A DNA stretch of 64,000 bases from Populus alba (GCF_005239225.2 NC_133297.1:20758147-20822146), one strand, 5' to 3'; positions 22,041 through 34,800 are shown, counted from the first letter of the stretch. The notes: generated by a model from the sequence alone, not told the origin. Made by a program: numbers and translations.

Positions 22041-22829
22041 TGCTAGAGGAGGAAAAAGAACTAGTTAGTAGAGGAGAGAGAGAAACTAGTGGTTGTTGTC
22101 TCTATCATTGGCAAGGAGATGGATTGGAGGAGAAGATTGTGTGGTAGTTGTTCATGGTGGTTTTGAGGTTGTGGTGGCTGAAGAGGCAACAAAGAGAGAG
22201 AACTGATGATGGAGAGAAGAAAAAACTAAGGGGTGGCTGGTTTTTTTTTGTCAACTTTGCAGCCTAATTTCTCTACCCTCAAGCTATGAAATCCATCTCT
22301 ATTTATAGGGGTGGAAAAGGGATATTTTTTCTTCAATGATGTCAAATCTTGGCCCTTGATTTAACCCCAAAGGATTCCAACCGTTGGTTTAAAGTGGTCA
22401 TCATAAATTGTCAAAATTATTGTAGAAGGGCTGATCGAGTTGACTATTTTGGGGTGGTGCCATAACCATTGTGGCGTTAATTGGCCAAAAAAAACCACAC
22501 TAAAGTGTAATCAGATGTCAAATCATCGTTTGTGTGTAAGTTTTGTCAAATTTGATGGAGAGATGCAACATTAAATGTATTAGAAAGAAGGTCACTTGAG
22601 CAGCATTTTCAGGCAAAATGTAGAAAAAAATGAACAGTCACATGACGACACGTCGTCTGGTCCCTCTTTTTTTTATTCTAAAATGATGTCGTTTTTTTTG
22701 GGATTTAGGGTTTTAATTTAGCAATTTATAGCCAAAGTTCAATTTTGGCAAATGATCTTTCTAGTTGCCTCCAAAATCTAGTTTACAAGCCTTTAGGGTC
22801 TAAATTGTCCGTTCAAATTGGCCACTAGT
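22041..22829. other. Non-coding, LTR-like segment
   Basis: On the minus strand a CTATAAATAGAG box (about 22297-22308) is followed by a CT-rich leader. This suggests the promoter end of yet another LTR, but no borders or primer site were found. No reading frame is supported. Confidence 0.4.
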
Positions 22830-23665
22830 ATATGAATGGAAGGAAGTACTCAGATTCAACCTCGTTCCCAAAACACTTTAAATACATAGCTATAACCGAG
22901 ATGTAAATTGAGGATCTTAGTCTGAAACTATCAACACTAGCATCCCTATAAAGTCTTACAACTTCAATTACATATTATCTCGCTAATTTATCAGCCAGAT
23001 TGGTCATTTTTATGGGAAAAAGAGAGAAAATTTTGTCAATCGATCTACTATAACACATATTGCATCATTTCCCTTCTTCCCCCTCGCCAGACCTGACACA
23101 AAGTAATATCCTTTCGTTTCCACTCGGTATCAAGAAGGATTGTAAAGGCCTACCTGATTTTTGATGATTTACCTCTACTTATTGACATACACCACATTTA
23201 GCCATATACTCGATTATTTTTTTCTTCATTTTGGCTACCAGTAAATTTTCTTCAATTCTTTGTATATCTTGGTACTTTCTGGATGTACAGTAGATCTAGA
23301 TTCATGGGTCTCCTTCAACATTCTATCCTCAGGAAGACATCTGCCTTCCCATCACTACCAAGCCATCATCTAGTATTTGATAAGGAGTCTCAACTCCTAG
23401 TTTCATTCTATCCCTTATCTTTTCAACTTCAGCATCCCTCAATTATGCCTCCAATGCCTTATCTCGAAATACTAACCTGACTTTTAACTAAGCTAACAAT
23501 GAATCCCCTAGCCTAACCTCTATCTTGAAGTCTATCTTTTCGAGTTCCATTAGCTCTCTACTATCACACTTAACTAAACTCAATATATTACTGCTTCATT
23601 TTTGCGATAAAAAGCATCTATAACAACATTAGCCTTTTCTTGGTGGTAATCTACCTCAACATCAT
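22830..23665 (-). pseudogene. Old Ty3/gypsy RNase H end and integrase remnant (part 1)
   Basis: Reading leftwards on the minus strand: the end of RNase H (VDYHQEKANVVIDAFYRKN, 23580-23660), a linker (VRLGDSLLA, then MKLGVETPYQILDDGLVVMG), the integrase zinc region (MKKKIIEYMAKCGVCQ) and the catalytic core ([15 protein letters not shown], then KMTNLADKLA and EVVRLYRD). Many stops and frameshifts show age. It is cut at 23665 by the Tekay element; the missing RNase H part resumes at 34914. Confidence 0.8.
23661..23665. repeat. Target-site duplication atcat (left)
   Basis: Matches atcat at 34914-34918 immediately outside the two LTR ends of the 11.2-kb element. Confidence 0.9.
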
Positions 23666-23719
23666 TGTAAACACCCAAATGAATATATCTATATATATAT
23701 AGAGAGAGAGGGAAACGAT

Positions 23720-23980
23720 GACTCAATTTTCGCTGCCGATGCAGAAATCGACAGCGTCGCAGTTTTCGCTGCCGATTCTGGATCGACAGCGATGCAGTCT
23801 TCGCTCCCGATTCTGGATCGGCAGCGACCCAGTTTTTGCTGCCGATATAGAAATCGGTAGCAACACAGTTTCTGCTGCCGATTTCTTGATCGACAGCAAT
23901 GCAGTTTTCGCTACTGAGGTAGAAATTGGTAGCGATGCAATGTTCGCTGCCGATTTCTCGATCGACAGCAACGCAGAGCT
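23720..23980. repeat. Hairpin array A, 5' LTR
   Basis: Tandem units of about 40 bases built from TCGGCAGCGA and its reverse complement TCGCTGCCGA separated by short loops such as CGCAGTTT and TTTCTGGA. It lies about 100-350 bases upstream of the TATA box. Counterparts are at 31897-32115 and 45300-45555. Confidence 0.9.
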
Positions 23981-24076
23981 GGGAGGGAGGGGCAAAACTG
24001 GTTTTAGATAGACCAAAACAAGGATAAGAATACATCTAAACCAACCCCCAAACAACCCACTTTATTTGATGAGGAG

Positions 24077-24084
24077 TATAAATA
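24077..24084 (+). promoter_or_regulatory. LTR promoter TATA box
   Basis: TATAAATA, in the same context at 32215-32222 and 45655-45662. Transcription would start about 30 bases downstream, which places array A in U3 upstream of the promoter and arrays B to D in the transcribed leader. Confidence 0.7.
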
Positions 24085-24996
24085 GAAGGTGGAGAGAGAG
24101 GATGACCCATCTTCTTCCAAAAACAGCAGCTGCATGTCGTTCTTCTCTCCCTCTTTCATAACAGAAACTTAAATCAAACTAGTAGAGAGTGCTTGTAAAC
24201 GTGAGAGGGAAAGGTGAGACCTTGAGAGAAGAGTGGACAGCTGCCTAAAGGAAAGGAAAAGGAGGGCTGGAAAACATGAGAAGAAGAAGGAGGAGGAGAA
24301 CCAGCAGGAGAGGAGAAAAGAATAGTATCAAACCCTCCTCAAACTTAGTTAAATTCAGAAGGTATGGGTCATGAAACTCCCTTCTTCTTCCCCTTAAGAC
24401 CAGAAACGAAAATGAAGAAGAAAAACCTAAGAAAAATTGATCTAAGATCTAAGCCAACTGTGAAGGAAACTGAAATTAACTAGGAGAACAAGGAAACTGA
24501 AGTGAAATGAAGCCAATTTCAGAACATCTAACAAAGAAATAAATAAATAAAAATGGAAATAACAAATCATGGTAGAGGGCTGGCTTTAGCTATGGGGTGG
24601 GCCAGCATGCATGTGTGTTTCTGCTGGGGTTTTACTATGCTGAAATCTATGTTTTTTGTTGGGGTTTGTTAAAAGATTATAGGTTGTAATTGATGTGTTC
24701 TGCTGGGGTTTTGTTAGGCTGAAATTAGTGTGTTCTACTGGGGTTTTATTGTGTTGTAATTAATGTGTTATGTTGGGGTTTTGTTGTGCTGTAATTGATG
24801 TGTTCTGCTGGAATTTATTGAAAGATTATATGCTGAAATTGATGATTTACCATGTATGTGTTCTGCTGGAATTTCATTGAAGGATTATGTGCTGAAATTG
24901 ATGGTTTCGATGTGTGTGTCCTGTTGGAACTTAGCGACGGTGTATATACTAGAGTTGTTACAGCATGTGTGGTGTGTGTACACGCCAAAATGTATG

Positions 24997-25352
24997 TTGT
25001 GCAGCGAAATTCTATTTCGCTGCCAAAACTGCGTTGTTGTGCAACGAAACGCTAACTCGCTGCCAAAACTGTGTCGATTGCAGCGACTTAGCATTCGCTG
25101 CCGATTTGTGTGTTGTGCAGCGAAACTCTATTTCGCTGCCGAAACTGAGCCTTCTGTAGCGAATTAATATTCGCTGCTGAGTTGTGCGCTGTGCAGCGAA
25201 ACTGTGGCGCCAACAGCGAAATAGTTTTCGCTACCGAACTGGCTGCCAGCAGCGAAATAGTTGTCGTGCCGAACTGGCACCCTGCAGCGAACTAATACTC
25301 GTTGCTGAATTGGGCAGCCTGCAACGAACCGGTTCTCGCTGCCGATTTCTAC
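24997..25352. repeat. Hairpin array B, 5' LTR
   Basis: Units of about 76 bases, each with two stems: CAGCGAAA paired with TTTCGCTG, and CAGCGAAT paired with ATTCGCTG. Counterparts at 33029-33532 (longer by about two units) and 46470-47188 (about eight units) show copy-number change between LTRs. Confidence 0.88.
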
Positions 25353-25707
25353 AATAAGCCTCCTAGACAGAAATGACTTAAATGCGAGTAACAATTTCAG
25401 GATATGATGGTGTAAAATATGAAACACTTGAATATGAACATATGAACTCTTGAAATAAGTGTGGTGATGAATGTGATTCAAAAATAATAATAAATACAAT
25501 TGTACTGATTTGTGACCATTGATGTCTTAGGTGGTGCGGTCGGGATTGGACCATCATTAAGACAAGAACAACCCACAGGTGGAGCAGGTAGGTGACTTGC
25601 ACCTTTTCTTTTCATACGTTGAATATTGAAATATTTTAACTTGAGTGTTATCATATTGTTAGAACCGATATTAGATTTGTCGAACGTTTAAATGTTGACT
25701 AATGGTT

Positions 25708-25910
25708 GATTAGCTTTGGCTAATGGCATCCGAATGGATGGCCGGGATAAAGGACTGATTAGCTTCGGCTAATGGCATCTGCATGGATGGCCGGGATAAA
25801 GGACTGATTAGCTTCGGCTAATGGCATCCGGATGGATGGTCGGGATAAAGGGATGATTAGCTTCAGCTAATGGCATTTGGATGGATGACTGGGATAAAGG
25901 AATGATTTCA
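25708..25910 (+). repeat. Array C: UUCG-type hairpin repeat, 5' LTR
   Basis: Four units of about 48 bases, gattagcttcggctaatggc followed by atccgaatggatggccggga. TTAGC-TTCG-GCTAA would fold in RNA as a five-pair stem with a UUCG loop closed by C-G. Counterparts are at 33894-34045 (three units) and 47543-47835 (six units). Confidence 0.85.
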
Positions 25911-26160
25911 GTGCCGATGCAGAAATCGGCAGCGACGCAGTTTCCGCTGCTAATTCTGGATCGGCAGCGACCCAGTTTTCACTGCCGATACAGAAATCGA
26001 TAGTGACGCAGTTTACGCTGTCGATTCTGGATCGGCAGCGACGCAGTCTTCGCTGCCGATACAGAAATCGGCAGCGACCCAGTTTTCGCTGCTGATACAG
26101 AAATCGGCAGCGACGTAGTTTCCGCTGCCGATTTTGGATCGGCAGCGACGCAACCTTCGC
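25908..26160. repeat. Hairpin array D, 5' LTR
   Basis: Same TCGGCAGCGA and TCGCTGCCGA modules as array A, about six units, inserted within the array C repeat. Counterparts are at 34042-34290 and, much shorter, 47832-47910. Confidence 0.85.
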
Positions 26161-26779
26161 TGTGGCATCCGGATGGATGGCCGGGACAAATGAATGATTA
26201 GTTTCGGCGAATGACATCCGAAAGCTTGTGCATCTATATGTACTACTAACTGTTATATCAAATACATGAAGAAATTATAAATGTTAATGCTTCATTTAAC
26301 TGCCAGACCGTTAGTTACCATTATTATTATTATTAAGTATTTGCATTCTCTTAAATGTTTTGTACTGCTGCAGGGACGTCACACCAACGAGATGTCTAGG
26401 AAACCCGATACTCGGGAACCTACTTTTGCAAGGAATTATGTAGATGCATTCTAAATCACAATGTATTTTGTATGGATCAATGTACTGAATGTATAACTTT
26501 TATTAGATCCTTTTTGTTTAAAATTGTGATGGTTATTAGTAGGATAGGAATGCAAACTCATGTCCATGTATATATGTTTAATATGAACTTCAAATCATAC
26601 AACTTTAATATTACGTGTTTGTGTAAGAATCACTTTTAAATGAAAAGTTGATTGTATGGATTGTATTTGGATGATGTGAGGATTCAGATTCACTGATTAT
26701 TGGCACCATGTGTATTAAGTAAATATAAAAAAAAAAAATTTACTGTTGTTTTGGGCTTGGAAAGTCGGGTTGTTACAGT

Positions 26780-26791
26780 TGGTATCAGAGC
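26780..26791 (+). other. Primer-binding site, Tekay-like element
   Basis: TGGTATCAGAGC, a perfect match to the initiator tRNA-Met complement used by many Ty3/gypsy and copia elements, two bases after the LTR end. Confidence 0.92.
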
Positions 26792-26847
26792 ACTTGGTTT
26801 AGATCCTGGGGATCATTAATAATTATATTGTTGCGGTGAATTTCAGG

Positions 26848-28600
26848 ATGGTACACACACGACAAGGGACACGAACTGAGCCGCCCTCCTTAGAAAGGAG
26901 GGGAATGAACCAAGGTGCCCAAGGTTGGCAAGACGAAGATCCCTTGGATGATACGACATCTCATGCTCCGATAATATCACCCGAAACCTTGCAGGGGGAA
27001 GATACGATGGCGGGGGAAGGCCCAAGGCCTAATCAAACAGAGGGAATTCCCCCAGTCGCAACAGGGCAACGAGAAAGATTAGAAGCACAACCATCTATTG
27101 TTCCAACTGGTGTGCCCCCATAATATGTAGATGCGGGACTCCTTGTACAAATAGTTAAAGCAGTGATGGAGGGCATGGCTAGTTCAGCGACACAAACAAC
27201 TCCCACCACGCAGATTCCACAAACAGCCCCTATGACAGGCATGACCATGGATAATGTGGTGCCACTAGTGCGATTAGTCAAGAGTATGAGGGAAATGGGC
27301 TGTGAACCGTATATGGGGGAACAAGATGCAGAGATAGCTGGAAGATGGATCAGGAAGGTAGAAAAGACAATGATTCAAATAAGCATACCCGAGGGTTTGA
27401 GGGTAAATTGTGCAACCCAGTTACTATCCGATAGGGCCATGACATGGTGGGAAATAGTTCAGCTGAGGCGTGCAACCGAGACACTAACTTGGAGTGACTT
27501 CAAGACAGAGTTTGAGAATCAGTTTTATTCCAAGTATCATCGCAAGGTAAAAAAACAAGAGTTCTTGGCATTAAGACAGGGTGATATGTCAGTATTGGAG
27601 TACGAAAGGAGATTCCATGACCTCTCATTGTTCGCCCCACATTATGTGCCGACAGAGGAACATATGATTGAAAAGTTGAAAGATGGTTTACGACAGGATT
27701 TGAGACAAGGATTGATCGCCTTGCGATTTAAATCGATGAGGGAGTTGATTGAGGCTGCACAAGCTCTGGAGGCGTGTATTGGAGAAAGCTAAGGGGGGTA
27801 TCAGGGTATAAGCAAAAAGAGAGATGGGGACTATTTCAGTGGCAGACCACCGCACCCGAAGAAAGGAAAAGGTGGAGTGTTTGAGCAGTATGAAAAAAAG
27901 GGGAGTTTGATATTACCGCCTCACCAGCAGTCAAGTGGGAGAGTGATGGTTGGACAGTCGCACTCGAGGGCAAACTCTTCTACTGGGGCCGGTGACCGCA
28001 AGGGTGTGGACTATCCTTTTTGTGTAAAGTGTGGACAAAAACACCCTAGGGACTGCTCAGTTTCCCCCAGGCGATGTTTTGTGTGCAGAGGAGAGGGTCA
28101 TAGGTGGAGGAACTGCCAGTATCTTAGTCAAGGGTGTCATTATTGTGGTGGAAGAGGTCATTATAAGAGGGACTGCCCCAAAAGGAACACCAGACAAGTA
28201 CAGAGCTACAGACAGCCCAGTCAGAGCCACCAACAGTCAGTCACCGTTAATAGGCCAGTGAGATCTTCTCAATCAGGGGCAAACTCCAGTCGAGGGAAGT
28301 CGAGGGCACAAAATGATCGGACCTTGAGGAGGGTCTTCCACCTGACACAGGAGGAGGCCAGGGCTGCATCAGATGTGGTGGCAGGTACACTACTATTGAA
28401 TGGTTTTAATGTGCATGTGTTGTTTGATCCGGGTGCCACCCACTCATTCATTGCTAAGAAAATTGTCACTAAATTGAAAAAGGAAGTACAAATGGTAGAG
28501 AAGGGGTTTGTAATTGGAACTCCAATGGGAAACATGGTTGAAACAAATATTGTATATGTGGATGTGGGGTTAGTTTATCCGGTTATGAAACAGAAGTAGA
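26848..28600 (+). pseudogene. Tekay-like gag and protease, with in-frame stops
   Basis: Gag starts MVHTRQGTRTEPP at 26848 (an ATG at 26836 is four codons upstream; the homologous gag at 19211 begins MVRTRQ, so 26848 is preferred). The frame is interrupted by TAA at 27121-27123 and TAA at 27790-27792. The gag core is LVRLVKSMREMGCEPYMGEQ and TWWEIVQLRRATETLTW. Two zinc knuckles follow ([28 protein letters not shown], about 28076-28185), then the aspartic protease with DPGATHSFI (about 28425) in place of the usual DSGA or DTGA. A one-base loss near 28566 shifts the frame; the second copy at 42470 keeps the base (gatgtgagggttag). Confidence 0.92.
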
Positions 28601-28601
28601 C

Positions 28602-31600
28602 TTGATTCCTTTAGAGCTGCATGATTTTGACATAATACTAGGCATGAATTGGTTGAGTAAATACAAGGCTCTAATAGATTGTTATGCTAAAACTGTTACT
28701 TTCCAAACACCTAAGGGCGAGAAAATGACTTTTGAAGGAGAGAGAGTTCTCAAACTGAATACTTTAATATCGGTGGTAACAACCCAAAAGCTTTTAAGAA
28801 AGGGATGTATGGGATACCTCGCATACATCTTAAACTCTGATGATGAAGGTCCACGATTGAAGGATATTCCTATGGTGAAGGATTTCCCAGATGTGTTTCC
28901 CGAAGAACTACCAGGACTACCCCCGGAGCGAGAGGTTGAGGTGTCTATAGACACTCTTCCTGGAGTCCCACCCATAGCCCAACAACCATATCGGATGGCT
29001 CCAGCAGAATTGAACGAGTTAAAGACCCAATTACAGAAATTATTAGACAAAGGGTTCATACGGCCCAGTAATTCTCCTTGGAGAGCACCGGTCCTATTTG
29101 TAAGAAAGAAGGATGGAACCCATAGACTTTGTATTGACTATCGACAGTTGAACAAAATAACAATGAAAAACAAGTATACGTTACCTCGGATAGATGATTT
29201 GTTCGACCAACTAAAGGGAGCGAGGGCATTTTCGAAGATAGATTTGAGATCAGGGTACTATCAGATGAAGATTAAAGAGGCGGATGTAGCAAAGGCTGCA
29301 TTTAGAACTCGTTACGGACACTATGAATTTTTGGTGTTACCATTCAGGTTGACGAACACCCCAGCCCTCTTCATGGATTTGATGAATCGGGTTTTCCAAC
29401 CATACCTGGATAAGTTTGTGGTGGTATTCATTGATGATATAATGGTGTACTCGAATTCTTTCAAGGAGCACGAAGAACACCTGAGACAAACCTTACAAAC
29501 CTTAAGAGATCACCAGCTATATGCAAAACTGAGTAAATGTGAATTTTGGCTGAAGAGAGTGATGTTTCCGGGACATGTCATTTCAGCCGAAGGTGTTTTT
29601 GTTGACCCCCAAAAAGTTGAAGCAGTCTTGAAATGGGAAAGACCGATTTCGGTCACTGAAATACATAGTTTTCTGGGACTTGCAGGATACTATCGAAGGT
29701 TTTTCCCTGATTGCAACACCTTTGACCCAACTAACTAGGAAGGATAAGAAATGGGAGTGGTCAGAAGAATGCGAGAAAAGCTTCCAAGAATTGAAGAAGA
29801 GGCTCACCACTGCTCCAGTGTTAACCCTTCCCTCAGGGACTGAGGGTTATGTGGTATATAGTGATGCCTCGGGGAAGGGATTGGGGTGTGTTTTGATGCA
29901 ACATGGGAAGGTGATCGCCTATGCATCAAGGCAATTAAAGACTCATGAGGTGAACTACTTGGTGCACGACTTGGAGTTGGCAGCTGTAGTATTTGCCTTG
30001 AGGATATGGAGACACTATTTGTATGGGTCTCGAACCCAAATTTTTACTGATCATAAGAGCCTGAAGTATCTGATGTCGCAAAAGGAGTTGAACATGCGAC
30101 AAAAAAGGTGGATAGAGCTCATTAAAGATTATGATTGCACCATAGAATACCACCTGGGGAAAGCAAACGTGGTGGCAGATGCCCTCAGTCGCAAAAATAA
30201 AGCCTCCTTGGGAAGCTTAACAGTGGGAAAGGAGTGGCAATTGGCAGAATTAAAAGAGTTGGGTGCAGATTTGAGAATTGATGCAAGAGGTGGGTTAGTA
30301 GCCCAATTAATGGTGTGACCAACGTATCGAGAACAGATACTACATGCCCAATTCCATGACAAGGTGGGGTCCAAGATTAGAAAGAATGTGGAGGTTGGGG
30401 TAGAAATGAAATTCCGAGTAGCGGATGATGGATCCTTGATGATGGGACAACGGTTGTATGTGCCTAATGACGAAACAGTCAAACGAATGGTTTTACAAGA
30501 AGCACATGAGTCTAAGTTCTCCATACATCCTGGCAGCACTAAGATGTATCGAGACCTAAAACACCTCTATTGGTGGCCTAATATGAAAAAGGGAAATAGC
30601 TGAGTATGTGTCAAAGTGTGGGATATCTCAACAAGTCAAGGTTGAACACCAAAGGCCTGCGGGACCATTACAACCATTACAAATTCCAGAATGGAAGTGG
30701 GAGATGATCACCATGGATATCGTGTCAGGATTTCCCAAAGGGTGGAAAGGAAATGATGCGATATGGGTCATCGTAGATCGGTTGACGAAATCCGCACTAT
30801 TCTTGCCTATAAAGATGACCGACTCGGTGGACAAGCTTGCCAAAATCTACATAAATGAGGTGGTACGACTTCATGGGATTCTGGTGTCCATTGTATCGGA
30901 TCAAGATCCAAGGTTCACCTCTCGACTTTGGCCGAGCATACAACATGCCTTGGGGACAAGATTGGACATGAACACTGCGTTTCACCCTCAAACGGACGAC
31001 CAATCGGAAAGAGTCATCCAAGTCTTGGAAGACCTATTACGGGCCTGTGTGCTACAATTTGGAGGAAACTAGGAGGAACACATGGCATTGGTGGAGTTCA
31101 CGTATAACAATAGTCATCAAGCCACAATAGGGATGGCCCCGTATGAAGCCTTGTATGGTAGGAGGTGTAGAACTCCTTTGTGTTGGGAGGAAATTGGGGA
31201 CCGGAAGTTATATGGCGCAGAGTTGGTCCAAGTCACCACGGAGAAAGTGAGAACTATCAGGGATCGCATCAAAGCTGCACAGGATAGACAGAAGAAGTAT
31301 GCCGATGTGAGGAGAAGACCTCTTGAGTTCAGTACGGGGGACCAGGTGTTCCTGAAGGTAGCTCCATAGAAGAACATGTTACGGTTTGGATTAAAAGGGA
31401 AGTTAACTCCCCGCTTCATCGGACCCTTTAAAATCTTACAACGAGTAGGACCAGTAGCCTACAAAGTGGACTTGCCCCCACAGTTAGCCAAGGTCCATGA
31501 TGTATTCCATGTCTCCTTGTTAAGGAAGGCTGACGTGGACCCCGCCCGAGTTCTGCCCCAGGTTCCAGTAGAAGTCAAGGAAGACTTAACACTGGAATTG

Positions 31601-31780
31601 AGGCCCATAAGGATACTAGATCAAGAAGTGAAGGAGCTACGGAGCAAAAAGATCCCCATCGTCAGAATCTTATGGCGAAATGCTCAAGTAGAAGAGGAAA
31701 CTTGGGAGAGGGAGGCTGAGATGAGGAAAAAGTACCCCAATTTATTTGAACTACCAGGTATGGAGTGTGAAACTTCTTAA
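28602..31780 (+). pseudogene. Tekay-like pol: RT, RNase H, integrase, chromodomain-like tail
   Basis: RT (about 28985-29450) shows [25 protein letters not shown] and the catalytic FIDDIMVYS. An 11-base deletion near 29690 shifts into RNase H ([15 protein letters not shown], then [24 protein letters not shown]). TGA at 30316-30318 and an extra G near 30593 interrupt the integrase zinc region (HPGSTKMYRDLKHLYWW). The core keeps its acidic residues ([28 protein letters not shown]), with TAG at 31070-31072 and 31367-31369. The last 70 residues (VRILWRNAQVEEETWERE) are the chromodomain-like end typical of chromoviruses, thought to steer integration towards particular chromatin. Not functional as it stands. 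Confidence 0.92.
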
Positions 31781-31803
31781 ATTTCGAGGACGAAATTCAT
31801 ATT

Positions 31804-31816
31804 TAGGAGGGTAGAA
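31804..31816 (+). other. Polypurine tract, Tekay-like element
   Basis: TAGGAGGGTAGAA immediately before the 3' LTR, after the conserved words ttcgaggacgaaattc. The second copy has an almost identical tract just before 45236. Confidence 0.8.
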
Positions 31817-31840
31817 TGTAAACACCCAAATGAATATATC

Positions 31841-31883
<43 letters not shown>

Positions 31884-34800
31884 GGAAACGATGACTCAGT
31901 TTTCGCTCCCGATGCAGAAATCGACAGCGACGCAGTTTCCGTTGCCGATTCTGGATCGGTAGCGACCCAGTTTTTGCTGCCGATACAGAAATCGGCAGCG
32001 ACACAGTTTCTGCTGCCGATTTCTTAATCGGTAGCTATGTAGTTTTCACTGCCGAGGCAGAAATCGGCAGCGATGCAGTGTTCGCTGCCGATTTCTCGAT
32101 CGACAGCAACGCAGAGCTGGGAGGGAGGGGTAAAACCGGTTTTAGATAGACCAAAATAAGGATAAGAATACATCTAAACCAACCCCCAAACAACCCACTT
32201 CATTTGATGAGGAGTATAAATAGAAGGTGAAGAGAGAGGATGACCCATCTTCTTCCAAAAACAGCAGCTGCATGTCGTTCTTCTCTCCCTCTTTCACAAC
32301 AGAAACTTAAATCAAACCAGTAGAGAGTGCTTGTAAACGTGAGAGGGAAAGGTGAGACCTTGAGAGAAGAGTGGATAGCTGCCTAAAGGAAAGGAAAAAG
32401 AGGGCTGAAAAACATGAGAAGAAGAAGGAGGACGAGAACCAGCAGAAGAGGAGAAAAGAATAGTGTTAAACCCGCCTCAAACTTAGTTAAATTCAGAAGG
32501 TATGGGTCTTGAAACTCCCTTCCTCTTCCCCTTAAGACCAGAAACGGAAATGAAGAAGAAAACCCTAAGAAAAATTGATCTAAGATCTAAGCCAGCTGTG
32601 AAGGAACTGAAATTTACTAGGAGAACAAGGAAACTTAAGTGAAATGAAGCCAATTTCAGAACAACTAACAAAGAAAAAAGTAAATAAAAATGGAAATAAC
32701 AAATCATGGTAGAGGGCTGGCTTTAGCTATGGGGTGGGCCAGCATGCATGTGTGGTTCTGATGGGGTTTTACTATGCTGAAATTTATGTTATCTGTTGGG
32801 GTTTGTTGAAAGATTATAGGTTGTAATTGATGTGTTATGCTGGAATTTATTGAAAGATTATATGCTGAAATTGATGGTTTTCCATGTATGTGTTTTGCTG
32901 GAATTTTGTTGAAGGATTATGTGCTGAAATTGATGGTTTCGATGTGTGTGTCCTGCTGGAACTTATCGACGGTGTATATACTAGAGTTGTTACAGCATGT
33001 GTGGTGTGTGTACACGCCAAAATGTATGTTGTGCAGCGAAATTCTATTTCGCTGCCAAAACTGCGTTGTTGTGCAGCGAAACGCTAACTCGCTGCCGAAA
33101 CTGTGTCGACTGCAGCGAATTAGTATTCACTGCCAATTAGTGTGTTGTGCAGTGAAACTCTATTTCGCTGCCGAAATTGAGCCTTCTGCAGTGAATTAAT
33201 ATTTGCTGCCGATTTGTTTGTTGTGCAGCGAAAATATAATTCGCTGCCGAAACTGTGTCGGCTGCAGCGAATTAGCATTCACTGTCGATTTGTGTGTTGT
33301 GCAGCCAAACTCTATTTCGCTGCCGAAACTGAGCCTTCTGCAGCGAATTAATATTCGCTGCTGAGTTGTGCGTTGTGGAGCGAAACTGTGGCGCCAACAG
33401 CAAAACAGTTTTCGCAGCCGAACTGGCTGCCGGCAGCGAAATAGCTGTCGCTGTCGAACTGGCAGCCTGCAGCGAACTACTTCTCGCTGCCGAATTGGGT
33501 AGCCTGCAGCGAACCAGTTCTCGCTGTCGATTTCTACAATAAGCCTCCTAGACAGAAATGACTTAAATGCAAGTAACAATTTCAGGATATGATGGTGTAA
33601 AATATGGAACACTTGAATATGAACATATGAACTCTTGAAATAAGTGTGGTGATGAATGTGATTCAAAAATAATAATAAATACAATTGTACTGATTTGTGA
33701 CCATTGATGTTTTAGGTGGTGCGGTCAGGATTGAACCATCATCAAGACAAGAACAACCCACAGGTGGAGCAGGTAGGTGACTTGCACCTTTTCTTTTCAT
33801 ACGTTGAATATTGAAATATTTTAACTTGAGTATTATCATATTGTTAGAACCGATATTAGATTTGTCGAACGTTTAAATGTTGACTAATGGGTGATTAGCT
33901 TCGGCTAATGGCATCCGAATGGATGGCCGAGATAAAGGACTAATTAGCTTCGGCTAATGGCATCCGAATGGATGGGCGAGATAAAGGAGTGATTAGCTTC
34001 GGTTAATGGCATCCGGATGGATGGCCGGGATAAAGGAATGATTTCGCTGCTGATGCAAAAATCCGCAGCGACGCAGTTTCCGCTGCCGATTCTGGATCGG
34101 CAGCGACGCAGTCTGCTCTGACGATACAGAAATCGGCAGCGACCTAGTCTGCGCTACCGATTCTGGATCGGCAGCGACGCAGTTTCCGCTGCCGATTCTG
34201 GATCGGAAGCGACGCAGTCTTCGCTGCCGATATAGAAATCGGCAGCGACGTAGTTTCCGCTGTCGATTCTGGATCGGCAGCAACGCAACCTTCGCTATGG
34301 CATCCGGATGGATGGCAGGGACAAATGAATGATTAGTTTCGGCGAATGACATCCGAAAGCTTGTGCATCTATATGTACTACTAGCTGTTATATCAAATAC
34401 ATGATGAAATTATAAATGTTAATGCTTCATTTAACTGCCAGACCGTTAGTTACCATTATTATTATTATTAAGTATTTGCATTCTCTTAAATGTTTTGTAC
34501 TGCTGCAGGGACGTCACACCAACGAGATGTCTAGGAAACCCGATACTCGGGAACCTACTTTTGCAAGGAATTATGTAGATGCATTCTAAATCACAATGTA
34601 TTTTGTATGGATCAATGTACTGAATGTATAACTTTTATTAGATCATTTTTGTTTAAAATTGTGATGGTTATTAGTAGGATAGGAATGCAAACTCATGTCT
34701 ATGTATATATTTTTAATATGAACTTCAAATTATACAACCTTAATATTACGTGTTTGTGTAAGAATCACTTTTAAATAAAATGTTGATTGTATGGATTGTA

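Larger units (their letters stand above)
23666..26777 (+). repeat. 5' LTR of the Tekay-like element (3112 bases)
   Basis: Runs from TGTAAACACCC to GGGTTGTTACA. Blocks in order: (TA)n(GA)n, hairpin array A (23720-23980), TATAAATA at 24077-24084, a GA-rich leader, a repeated tgttctgctggggttt segment (24600-24950), hairpin array B (24997-25352), a 57-base exon-like segment with AG and GT borders (25531-25587), the UUCG array C (25708-25910), array D (25908-26160) and a unique end. Many short frames here are translations of the arrays, not genes. Confidence 0.93.
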
